A stretch of DNA of 64,000 nucleotides, taken from Magnetominusculus dajiuhuensis. Lineage in GTDB: Bacteria > Nitrospirota > Thermodesulfovibrionia > Thermodesulfovibrionales > Magnetobacteriaceae. Both the position numbers and the translations under genes were made by a program. The notes under the pieces are model-generated. The model made no database searches, was not told the origin of the DNA, and saw nothing but the letters and a program-made list of their open reading frames with translations. The stretch spans positions 1 to 64,000 of the forward strand of contig NZ_JBJUSG010000006.1 in NCBI RefSeq assembly GCF_046044395.1. Direction: 5' to 3'. Each line of letters begins with the position of its first letter. Position 1 is the first letter of the stretch. Below, one piece after another: positions 53,138 through 60,358 of the stretch.

Positions 53138-54187
53138 TTAATCTTCATCCGGGACAATTTCGGCAATTGAGATGTGTCCCTGCTCACGAATTTTGGCCTC
53201 TACTTCAGACATAACGGCCTCGTTATCAAGGAGGTATTTCTTTGCGTTGTCCCTGCCCTGGCCAAGTTTGGTGCTGCCGTAGCTGTACCATGTGCCTGCG
53301 CGTTCGATTATTCCCTTGTCAGCGCCGATGTCAACCAACTCTCCGGCCTTTGATATGCCTTCGTTGTAGTAAATATCGAACTCGGCCTGCCGAAACGGCG
53401 GGGCTACCTTGTTTTTCTGTACCTTTACCCTTACGCGCCCCCCCATTACCTCCTGATTTACCTTGATGCTGTCTATCTTTCTTATGTCAAGGCGCAGGGA
53501 GGAGTAAAATTTCAGCGCATTGCCCCCTGTGGTGGTTTCAGGGCTTCCATACATAACGCCAATCTTGTGTCTTATCTGATTTATAAAAATCACCGCCGTG
53601 TTGCTTTTGGATATGGCGGAAGTCAGCTTCCTCAGTGCCTGGCTCATAAGCCTTGCCTGAAGCCCCGGCAATTGGTCGCCCATGTCTCCCTCTATCTCTG
53701 CACGCGGCACAAGGGCGGCAACCGAATCAATCACTATAATATCAAGGGCATTGCTCCTTACAAGGGTTTCGCACACCTCAAGGCCCTGTTCGCCGCTGTC
53801 AGGCTGAGAGATGAGCAAATCCCCAACCTTCACCCCTATACGTGTGGCGTAACTAACGTCAAGGGCGTGTTCAGCGTCTATGAAGGCCGCCACACCTCCT
53901 GTCTTCTGCGCCTGTGCTATGGTGCTCAGGGCCAGGGTGGTCTTGCCGGAGGACTCAGGGCCATATATCTCTGTCACCCTTCCCCGTGGGATTCCCCCTA
54001 CGCCGGTTGCAAGGTCAAGCGTGAGTGAACCCGTTGGGATTACCTTTATCCCTTCGGCGATGGCATCTGCGCCAAGTTTCATTATTGAGCCTTTGCCGAA
54101 ATTCTTCTCTATTTGCGCTATGGCCGCCTCTATTGCCTTTTCCTTGTTCTTGTCCTTATCTTTGTCCTTGTCTTTGTCCTTTGTCAT
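53138..54187 (-). CDS. recA: RecA recombinase with a Lys-Asp repeat at the N-terminus
   Basis: 349 aa. Walker A GPESSGKTTLALS, Walker B (LDIIVIDSVAALV), loop L1 region EIEGDMGDQLPGLQARLMSQ and loop L2 (INQIRHKIGVMYGSPETTTG) are intact. It drives homologous recombination and LexA cleavage. Unusual feature: residues 3-16 are a KD repeat (KDKDKDKDKDKNKEK), encoded by imperfect 6-bp repeats prone to slippage. AGGAGG lies 8 nt before the ATG. It follows the methyltransferase gene by 17 nt. Confidence 0.98.
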   Translation of the reverse strand: MTKDKDKDKDKDKNKEKAIEAAIAQIEKNFGKGSIMKLGADAIAEGIKVIPTGSLTLDLATGVGGIPRGRVTEIYGPESSGKTTLALSTIAQAQKTGGVAAFIDAEHALDVSYATRIGVKVGDLLISQPDSGEQGLEVCETLVRSNALDIIVIDSVAALVPRAEIEGDMGDQLPGLQARLMSQALRKLTSAISKSNTAVIFINQIRHKIGVMYGSPETTTGGNALKFYSSLRLDIRKIDSIKVNQEVMGGRVRVKVQKNKVAPPFRQAEFDIYYNEGISKAGELVDIGADKGIIERAGTWYSYGSTKLGQGRDNAKKYLLDNEAVMSEVEAKIREQGHISIAEIVPDED

Positions 54188-54204
54188 CTCAATGCCTCCT
54201 GTTG

Positions 54205-55500
54205 TTATGTGGCTCTTTCGCTTAAATATCTCAAAAACCTCTCTTTGTGTTTATATGCCGTGTTGGTGTCTGGTCCGACGAGGCCGGACTTTATCAGACG
54301 GGCGTTGACGAATGTCTTATTGCTTAAAAATAAATAGCACATCGTCTCATCCGGTATAAGTTTATCATATTTTATAAATACACGCTGGCCTTTTGTTAAA
54401 TCATCTAAAAACTCCTGAGCCTTTTCCCTCATGGCCTCAATTGTTACCACACCTATCAGCGTGATTAACGCGCCACTACTTAATAACAGACGCTGAGGGG
54501 ATTGGACTTCCTTCACCCTGTGGTAAGTCTCGCACTGGCGCGCCTCGCCGTCTATGGCGGAGCCGAATCTCACGCGTTTGGGGTTTACCTGTAAATTAAT
54601 CCTCAGTGGGTCTTTGAATATATATGGCAGAGCCGCGATTTTCTCATCAGGGCTTATCGCCGCGGGTGAGGCATTTTCTATCGTATATGCGGCATGGCTG
54701 TACAAGTCCTGGCCTATTGAGAGTTTATCTTTTATAATGGGTAGAAACTCCTCGTTGATTTCATATCCTATGGAGTTTCGATTTAGATTTTGGGCGGCAA
54801 GCGCGGTAGTACCGCTCCCCAAAAACGGGTCGAGGATGGTCTCTCCAACAAATGTAAACATCTGGATAAGGCGCGTGGGCAGCTCAATCGGGTAGGCGGC
54901 GAGGTGTTTAGTCTGCTTTTCGCCGGGGAAGTGCCAGTGTCCACTGAAATACGTATTCCACTGTTCTGTGGTAAGGGCAGCCTGCTCCTTTATCGCCTTT
55001 GAAACCGGCGGCGGGTCGCCGTGCTTTTTAAAAATAAGAATGAACTCATAGTCCAGCTTGATAATCCCGTTTCTTGGGTACGGGAACGAGCCCATTATAG
55101 TCGCCCCCCCGCTGGTATTGCAGGTGGTTACTTTTTGCCATATTATAGCGCCCATGTAGTCCATAGAGGCGCTTTCACAGAACTTTATAATCTCGGTTCG
55201 TATGGGTATCACCTTATATCTGCCGTAGTATGCCGCGCGCGCGAATTGGTCTCCTATATTAACGCAAAGACGGCAGCCTTTATGAAGGACACGTGCGCAT
55301 TCGCTCCAGACGACGCTCAGGTTATTGATATAATCTTCATACGTATCGTTAAAGCCAACCTGTGAGTCCGTGCCGTAGTCCTTCAACTGCCAATAGGGCG
55401 GCGAGGTGACTACCATATGGACGCTCTCGTCGGCGATTGCGTCCATATGCCGACTGTCGCCTATGACTATCCTATGCGATGTGCCGTCTGAATTTGCCAT
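54205..55500 (-). CDS. DNA methyltransferase (N4-cytosine/N6-adenine, beta-class) with staphylococcal-nuclease-like C-terminal domain
   Basis: 431 aa from ATG 55500. Catalytic motif IV TSPPYW (VVTSPPYWQLKDYG) comes first and the SAM-binding motif I later (LDPFLGSGTTALAAQNL), the beta-class order; TSPPY favours N4-cytosine. The last ~110 residues read like an SNase barrel: LLLSSGALITLIGVV, EAMREKAQEFLDDLTKGQRV and TFVNARLIKSGLVG, then a final helix YKHKERFLRYL. The usual SNase catalytic arginines are not evident, so this tail may bind DNA rather than cut it. No restriction gene is adjacent. A longer frame from TTG 55536 would start on the -35 box and is rejected. Confidence 0.82.
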   Translation of the reverse strand: MANSDGTSHRIVIGDSRHMDAIADESVHMVVTSPPYWQLKDYGTDSQVGFNDTYEDYINNLSVVWSECARVLHKGCRLCVNIGDQFARAAYYGRYKVIPIRTEIIKFCESASMDYMGAIIWQKVTTCNTSGGATIMGSFPYPRNGIIKLDYEFILIFKKHGDPPPVSKAIKEQAALTTEQWNTYFSGHWHFPGEKQTKHLAAYPIELPTRLIQMFTFVGETILDPFLGSGTTALAAQNLNRNSIGYEINEEFLPIIKDKLSIGQDLYSHAAYTIENASPAAISPDEKIAALPYIFKDPLRINLQVNPKRVRFGSAIDGEARQCETYHRVKEVQSPQRLLLSSGALITLIGVVTIEAMREKAQEFLDDLTKGQRVFIKYDKLIPDETMCYLFLSNKTFVNARLIKSGLVGPDTNTAYKHKERFLRYLSERAT

Positions 55501-55506
55501 GGCGCT

Positions 55507-55536
55507 ATTATACACTTCATTACTAAGTGCTTTCAA
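55507..55536 (-). promoter_or_regulatory. Promoter of the methyltransferase-recA cluster, predicted leaderless
   Basis: Minus strand: TTGAAA (55531-55536), an 18-nt spacer, TATAAT (55507-55512), then 6 nt (AGCGCC) to ATG 55500. There is no ribosome site. Confidence 0.75.
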
Positions 55537-55658
55537 ATTATTTTATGAATATGGGATGCTCAATATATTCTGAACATTTCCTTGACATCGATTATTAACC
55601 CTTCTATGACTTTGGAGACTTTGAATGTACCCGCGCTTTCCGGCATTATCACTTAACG

Positions 55659-55934
55659 TCAGGCTATTTTAATCTCTAACTTTTTTCCCAGGGCCAATGC
55701 GACACGTTCCAACGTTGACAGCTTTATGTCCTCGGCGTGGTTTTCTATTCGGGATATAGCCGTTTTTTTGGTGTGGAGTCTGAGGGCGAGGTCCTCCTGG
55801 GTCAGCCCTGCCTCCTCACGCGCCTGCCGGAGCATTACACCAACCTTGAACTGCTTGTACCCCTCATCATATCCAGCGGCAAAATCCTTGTCTTTGTTCT
55901 TCCTTTCGGCTATGTACGTCCTCAAATCACACAC
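55659..55934 (-). CDS. higA: HigA-type HTH antitoxin
   Basis: 91 aa. The C-terminal half is an XRE helix-turn-helix (VGVMLRQAREEAGLTQEDLA, LRLHTKKTAISRIENHAEDI, KLSTLERVALALGKKL). It is co-transcribed with and overlaps the end of higB by 8 nt (toxin first, as in higBA). It should bind the toxin and the promoter repeats at 56292-56312. Confidence 0.92.
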   Translation of the reverse strand: MCDLRTYIAERKNKDKDFAAGYDEGYKQFKVGVMLRQAREEAGLTQEDLALRLHTKKTAISRIENHAEDIKLSTLERVALALGKKLEIKIA

Positions 55935-56286
55935 GCGTATTCCTCCTGTTTAAGAATTCTCTCCTGTAAGATTCGGCCTTTTCAATTTCTGCCCTTGGCG
56001 TTTTCTGACTCTTCTTCGCAAACCCGTGAGTGAGCACAACCGTTGAATTATCCGCAAAGAAACAGAATATCCTATAGGTATTTGAGCCAAATGTAACTCT
56101 ACACTCCCATATATCTTCTGTCCCTGAGAGTTTTTTGAAATAGCCTGATGGAACAGAGTCCAAATCCTCTATCAATTTGAGAACCCATGTTACCTTTTGA
56201 GCCGTCTTTCCATCAAGCACATCAAAAAAATTGTACATCGGACACTTCTCGTCAGCGGTTGTGTAGAAGATAACAGTCTTTGCCAC
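55927..56286 (-). CDS. higB: HigB/Gp49-type mRNA interferase toxin
   Basis: 119 aa from GTG 56286. The RelE-like fold of the phage Gp49/HigB family shows in KVTWVLKLIEDLDSVPSGYF, LSGTEDIWECRVTFGSNTYR and IFCFFADNSTVVLTHGFAKK. The tail TPRAEIEKAESYRREFLNR is typical. It cleaves mRNA on the ribosome. Apparently intact. Confidence 0.92.
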   Translation of the reverse strand: MAKTVIFYTTADEKCPMYNFFDVLDGKTAQKVTWVLKLIEDLDSVPSGYFKKLSGTEDIWECRVTFGSNTYRIFCFFADNSTVVLTHGFAKKSQKTPRAEIEKAESYRREFLNRRNTRV

Positions 56287-56291
56287 GCCTA

Positions 56292-56321
56292 TATGTTAAC
56301 TCGTATGTTAACATTTGTCAA
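56292..56321 (-). promoter_or_regulatory. higBA promoter overlapped by repeated operators, predicted leaderless
   Basis: Minus strand: TTGACA (56316-56321), a 17-nt spacer, TAACAT (56293-56298), 6 nt, then GTG 56286. Two direct repeats TATGTTAAC (plus strand 56292-56300 and 56304-56312), each holding the palindrome GTTAAC, cover the spacer and the -10. Antitoxin binding there would block polymerase. Confidence 0.75.
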
Positions 56322-56413
56322 GACTATTTTATAGAAGACTATTTTATAGAAGATGGGGAATTGCCACGGCGTGTGTTGTTTTTTCTCGGACATGAAAGTT
56401 AAAATTGCCATAT

Positions 56414-57871
56414 ATGGCCGGACATCTTGTAAGACATGCTGTCATTGCGCTTTTGTGGGTTGTAATTGCCGTGTCCACCGTGACGGCAGAGCCTGCCGCA
56501 CCCGCAGTGCGCGCGCTGCGCCACGAGATTGATACGTATTTAAAGAGCGCCGCCCTCTCACAAAGCCACATTGGTATTAAAATCACATCCCTGAAAACGG
56601 GCGAGATAATTTACGCCGCCTTTGACAAGCACCTGTTTCATCCGGCCTCGACCCTGAAACTATTCACCACCAGCGCCGCGCTGTCAAAACTCGGCGGCGG
56701 GTTCAGATTCAAAACTGTGCTTTACGCGGATTCCCCTGATATCAGAGATGGCACCCTGCAGGGGAATCTCTACCTTAAAGGATTCGCCGACCCGCGGCTC
56801 ACAACAGAGTCCCTGTCATGGATGGCTGTCCAATTAAGGGCGCGCGGGCTGCGGCGCATCACAGGGGACCTTGTCTGCGACGAGACCTATCTTGACAACT
56901 GGTACTACGGCAAGGGCTGGATGTGGGACGATGCCTCCTCAAGCCACTTCGCACCCATTGGAGGTCTCACCGCCAACAATAACTGCGTTACCGTAAGGGT
57001 CAGCCCGGGAAGCGGCGCGGGAGAGCCGCTGGCTGTCACCATTGAGCCGCAAACATCCTATGTGACAATTAATAACACCGCCGTTACAGACGAAGCGCAT
57101 CAACTTCATGTGGAAAGAAGATGGCGCGAGCGGGAAAATGTGATTAATGTAACAGGGGGCATGGCAGTTGGGCAGCCTGAGCAGACCTTCGTTATCGAAA
57201 TCACTGAGCCTGCCCATTATACCTGCCGACTTTTTTCAGAAATCCTTGCGGCCAATAACATCGGCATAGCGGAGGGGTTACATTACGCCGCCGTGGCCGA
57301 AGAGCGCACTGAACTTCTCAGGTACACCTCGGCGCCGCTTTCTGAGATAATCAAAGAGACAAACAAAAAGAGCATTAATCTCTACGCTGAACTATTGATG
57401 AAGACACTTGGGGCGGAGCTTCAATCGCCTCCGGGAGCGGCAACAAAAGGCATTGGAGAGATTAAGGAGTTTCTCAGTGGCATCGGCATAGACAGCGCCG
57501 CCCTTGAAATCGCCGACGGTTCAGGGGTATCGGACTATAATCTCATAAGTCCCGGCCACCTTGTGGCGTTGCTTATGGCCATCTATCGCGCTCCGGATTT
57601 AAGGGAGACATTTATTGATTCACTATCTGTTGCCGGTGTTGATGGCACACTGAAAAACCGTATGAGGCATACCGCCGCAGAGGGCAGACTAAAGGCAAAG
57701 TCAGGCTCACACACCGGCGTCAGAACCATTGCCGGTTATACGACAACTCCGGACGGCGAGGCGGTGGCGTTTGCCATTATGATTGAAAACTTCGTAGTTG
57801 ACCCGGTGGCTATCAACGACATAGAGGACAGAATACTTGTTCTCGTCTCTTCGTTTAGTCGGGGGCGGTAG
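56414..57871 (+). CDS. dacB: D-alanyl-D-alanine carboxypeptidase/endopeptidase (PBP4, DacB)
   Basis: About 485 aa. Signal peptide (HLVRHAVIALLWVVIAVSTV then TAEP). Peptidase S13 domain: SxxK active site in HPASTLKLFTTS, second motif in ADGSGVSDYNLIS, KSG (KTG-type) in LKAKSGSHTGVRTIAGY. It trims or cuts peptidoglycan cross-links in the periplasm. A -10-like TAAAAT (56400-56405) with TTGTTT 18 nt upstream lies only 8 nt before ATG 56414. Its last 17 nt overlap the convergent chorismate mutase gene. Confidence 0.93.
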   Translation: MAGHLVRHAVIALLWVVIAVSTVTAEPAAPAVRALRHEIDTYLKSAALSQSHIGIKITSLKTGEIIYAAFDKHLFHPASTLKLFTTSAALSKLGGGFRFKTVLYADSPDIRDGTLQGNLYLKGFADPRLTTESLSWMAVQLRARGLRRITGDLVCDETYLDNWYYGKGWMWDDASSSHFAPIGGLTANNNCVTVRVSPGSGAGEPLAVTIEPQTSYVTINNTAVTDEAHQLHVERRWRERENVINVTGGMAVGQPEQTFVIEITEPAHYTCRLFSEILAANNIGIAEGLHYAAVAEERTELLRYTSAPLSEIIKETNKKSINLYAELLMKTLGAELQSPPGAATKGIGEIKEFLSGIGIDSAALEIADGSGVSDYNLISPGHLVALLMAIYRAPDLRETFIDSLSVAGVDGTLKNRMRHTAAEGRLKAKSGSHTGVRTIAGYTTTPDGEAVAFAIMIENFVVDPVAINDIEDRILVLVSSFSRGR

Positions 57872-58421
57872 TTTTCACGCGGGACAGGGATTCAACGAGT
57901 TTTAGTTTCATCTCGTCTTCTATGAATTCAGTCTTAAGTTCGGCGCGAATTGATGAGATACAGTGCCGCAGGCAGTCCTTATCTTGCAGCAGTGGCAGGG
58001 CCTCCCTGATTTGTCTTACGATGTTTGTGCCGATTTCTATCAACGCCGGGCGGATTTGCTCCTCAAGGTCGGTGCCAGGCGTGCAGTCCCGGCATTGATG
58101 AGACCCCTCTGATTTCCACTTGTTATGCCACGTCGCCTGGACATGTTTTGCTATTTGAATCTGCAGGAGGAAAAACTCCCTCATTGACTCTACGTCGAGG
58201 CCCATGTCCTCCGACGCCGAAAGGGAATCCCGCAGGACGATGTCCTCACGCCCGGCGTCATCAATAGGCAGACCTTGTGCCCATTTATAAGCCGCCACCG
58301 CCTTCATATACGAAAGCCGACGGTCAATTAAGGAAAACAGCCCCTTCAGAGCATCCATCACTAAAAAATAACACAGAAAGGAAATTAAACTCAATCTTTT
58401 TTTACACACGCGGCGTATCAA
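57855..58421 (-). CDS. Exported-type chorismate mutase (AroQ-gamma-like)
   Basis: 188 aa from TTG 58421. The N-terminus is basic then hydrophobic (KKRLSLISFLCYFLVMDA), like a signal peptide or anchor. The AroQ helical core follows: LFSLIDRRLSYMKAVAAYKW, AQGLPIDDAGREDIVLRDSL and VESMREFFLLQIQIAKHVQ. This is the pattern of gamma-class periplasmic chorismate mutases, which convert chorismate to prephenate. A Cys pair (QCRDC) and a later LRHC lie in the C-terminal half. A shorter cytoplasmic form from ATG 58358 is possible. Several secreted homologues act outside the cytoplasm, but the role here is inferred. Confidence 0.8.
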   Translation of the reverse strand: MIRRVCKKRLSLISFLCYFLVMDALKGLFSLIDRRLSYMKAVAAYKWAQGLPIDDAGREDIVLRDSLSASEDMGLDVESMREFFLLQIQIAKHVQATWHNKWKSEGSHQCRDCTPGTDLEEQIRPALIEIGTNIVRQIREALPLLQDKDCLRHCISSIRAELKTEFIEDEMKLKLVESLSRVKTTAPD

Positions 58422-58454
58422 TGTGTGGAAAAGATGTCCGGTTGTTAATGTTAT

Positions 58455-58484
58455 TTGAAAAGATACGGCGTTTCGTGATACAAT
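58455..58484 (+). promoter_or_regulatory. Promoter of the lptCAB-rpoN operon, predicted leaderless
   Basis: TTGAAA (58455-58460), an 18-nt spacer, then extended -10 TGATACAAT with the hexamer at 58479-58484. ATG 58490 lies 5 nt on, and an in-frame GTG (58487) just before it. No ribosome site is present. Confidence 0.65.
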
Positions 58485-58489
58485 GGGTG

Positions 58490-58999
58490 ATGAGGAAATT
58501 CATACCGATTGTATTGATAATTGCGGCGACGGTGTTGTTTGTGTACTATACGAGCCAAGAGATATATAGCCTGAAAAAAATATCTATCGTCCCCGGCAAT
58601 TCATATCTAGAAAACGTAAAAATAACACACGCCGATATGGCGGCCGTTAAGTGGACGGCGGCAATTGAAAAAATCGCCATAATTAAGACCGGAGAGACCG
58701 CGGAGCTGACAAATATACAATTCAACGTCCCGGAAAAAGAGGTAACCCTCAAGGCAGGGAAAGGCACCTATGACATCAAACACAACGCCATAGACATCAT
58801 AGGTGAAGTCACCGCGTACAACAAAGAATTTCAGGTTAAGTCCAAAGACATAAAATGGGATTTCAAGGCAGAGACATTAAAGTCTGCCAACGAGGTTGTC
58901 CTCACCGGGAAAAACGTCAGGGTGCGGGCAGATTCGATTGAAACTTTCGGCGGAGAACAGTTACAATTAACGGGGAACGTTAAAGTTGTCTACAGATAA
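58490..58999 (+). CDS. lptC: LptC, LPS-export periplasmic bridge protein
   Basis: About 169 aa from ATG 58490 (MRKFIPIVLIIAATVLFVYY). One N-terminal membrane helix is followed by a beta-jelly-roll of the LptC/OstA type (LKAGKGTYDIKHNAIDIIGE then VTAYNKEFQVKSKDIKWDF; VVLTGKNVRVRADSIET). It hands LPS from LptB2FG to LptA. The gene position before lptA-lptB supports the call. Two earlier in-frame starts exist (58448 and further upstream) but would include the promoter. Confidence 0.88.
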   Translation: MRKFIPIVLIIAATVLFVYYTSQEIYSLKKISIVPGNSYLENVKITHADMAAVKWTAAIEKIAIIKTGETAELTNIQFNVPEKEVTLKAGKGTYDIKHNAIDIIGEVTAYNKEFQVKSKDIKWDFKAETLKSANEVVLTGKNVRVRADSIETFGGEQLQLTGNVKVVYR

Positions 59000-59015
59000 A
59001 AGGGGGTAGTTGACT

Positions 59016-59594
59016 GTGAAGACGCAAGGCAGGGCAGCATTAGTTATAAAGGGTACATTCGCCGTGATAGCGGCGGCGATAGTAGTAGTGGCGCTGATGT
59101 CGTCGGGCGCTCTGGCCGCTGACAATACGACAACTAAGAAGGCGGCAAAGATGGCAAAGACGGCTGACCCGGCAGGTGGCTCATCGTTTAAGAAATCCCT
59201 CAAGGGAGACAACGAGACACCCCTCATAATAACAAGCAGTACCCTGATGGCCGACAACAAAAAACGAACGGCCACGTTTAACGGCTCAGTAAAGGCGGTC
59301 AAGGGCGATATCACGTTTTTTGCCGACACTATGGTTGTCTTCTACACGGAGGACAAAAACCAGCAGATAGACCATATAGACTCAAAGGGCAACATCAGGC
59401 TCATCCAGGGCGATAAGATAATTACCTCCGAACAGGCCGTGTACTATGGGGCTAACGAGCGCGTGGTATTTACGGGAAGGCCGGAGGCCAAAGAGGGTAA
59501 AAATATAGTAACAGGAACGAAGATAGAGTATTTCTTCGAAACAGATGTATCTTACGTAGAAAACAGCCGCGTACACCTTGAGGAGAAAAAATAG
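59016..59594 (+). CDS. lptA: LptA/OstA-like periplasmic LPS transport protein
   Basis: About 192 aa from GTG 59016 (GGGGG upstream). A signal peptide (FAVIAAAIVVVALMSSGALA) is followed by a low-complexity Thr/Lys stretch and the OstA domain (PLIITSSTLMADNKKRTATF, GSVKAVKGDITFFADTMVVF, GNIRLIQGDKIITSEQAVYY). LptA forms the fibre that carries LPS across the periplasm. It lies 16 nt after lptC. Confidence 0.92.
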   Translation: MKTQGRAALVIKGTFAVIAAAIVVVALMSSGALAADNTTTKKAAKMAKTADPAGGSSFKKSLKGDNETPLIITSSTLMADNKKRTATFNGSVKAVKGDITFFADTMVVFYTEDKNQQIDHIDSKGNIRLIQGDKIITSEQAVYYGANERVVFTGRPEAKEGKNIVTGTKIEYFFETDVSYVENSRVHLEEKK

Positions 59595-59623
59595 CCTCCG
59601 GCACGAGGAGTAACAATATTCAG

Positions 59624-60358
59624 ATGAATACACTGGTGGCAACAGGGATATCAAAGCGCTATGGGAAGAAACTCGTAGTTGACAGTATCAGCCTGTCTAT
59701 AAAGACGGGTGAGATTGTAGGGCTTCTCGGGCCAAACGGTGCCGGTAAGACGACGTCTTTTTATATGGTAACCGGCATTGTCAGACACGACGGCGGCTCT
59801 ATAACCCTGGACGGCGGGGACATAGGCGGTATGCCGATGTACCTGCGGGCAAGGAAGGGCATAGCGTATCTGCCGCAAGAGCCGTCCATATTCAGAAAGC
59901 TGACGGTGAGGCAGAACATCGCGGCAGTCCTTGAACTTGCCGTAGATGGCGCGCGGCAATCAAGGGCGGAGATAGCCGCAACGGTTGACAGGGTGCTTGA
60001 TGAGTTCAACATAGGGCATATCGCCTCAAACATAGGCTATACCCTGTCCGGCGGCGAAAGGAGGAGGACTGAGATAGCAAGGGCAATAGCCATGAATCCA
60101 GTCTTTATACTATTTGACGAACCCTTTACCGGCATAGACCCGATAGCGATTATTGATTTGAAGAAAATGCTTATATACCTGAAGGACAAGGGCATTGGCA
60201 TTCTCATAACCGACCACAACGTGCGCGATACACTGTCAATCACCGACAGGGCATATATAATCAATCACGGGCGGCTTCTGGACGAGGGCACACCGGAGAA
60301 AATCATAGACAACTATGCCGTAAAAAAGGCCTATCTGGGAGAGGATTTCACGCTGTAA
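59624..60358 (+). CDS. lptB: LptB, ATPase of LPS export
   Basis: 244 aa. Walker A GPNGAGKTTSFYMVTGI, Q-loop region YLPQEPSIFRKLTVRQNI (a strong LptB marker), signature LSGGERRRTEIARAIA, Walker B FILFDEPFTGIDPIA and H-loop ITDHNVRDTL. It powers LPS extraction with LptFG, which is not in the window. Its stop overlaps the rpoN start (TAATG). Confidence 0.97.
   Translation: MNTLVATGISKRYGKKLVVDSISLSIKTGEIVGLLGPNGAGKTTSFYMVTGIVRHDGGSITLDGGDIGGMPMYLRARKGIAYLPQEPSIFRKLTVRQNIAAVLELAVDGARQSRAEIAATVDRVLDEFNIGHIASNIGYTLSGGERRRTEIARAIAMNPVFILFDEPFTGIDPIAIIDLKKMLIYLKDKGIGILITDHNVRDTLSITDRAYIINHGRLLDEGTPEKIIDNYAVKKAYLGEDFTL

Noticed and set aside
53138..54204. Direct LexA/SOS box before recA
   Set aside because: No clear CTGT-N8-ACAG or Gram-positive-type box was seen in the 17-bp gap or at the upstream methyltransferase promoter.
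55501..55536. Extended methyltransferase start at TTG 55536
   Set aside because: This TTG is the -35 hexamer of the promoter and the extension covers the -10 box.
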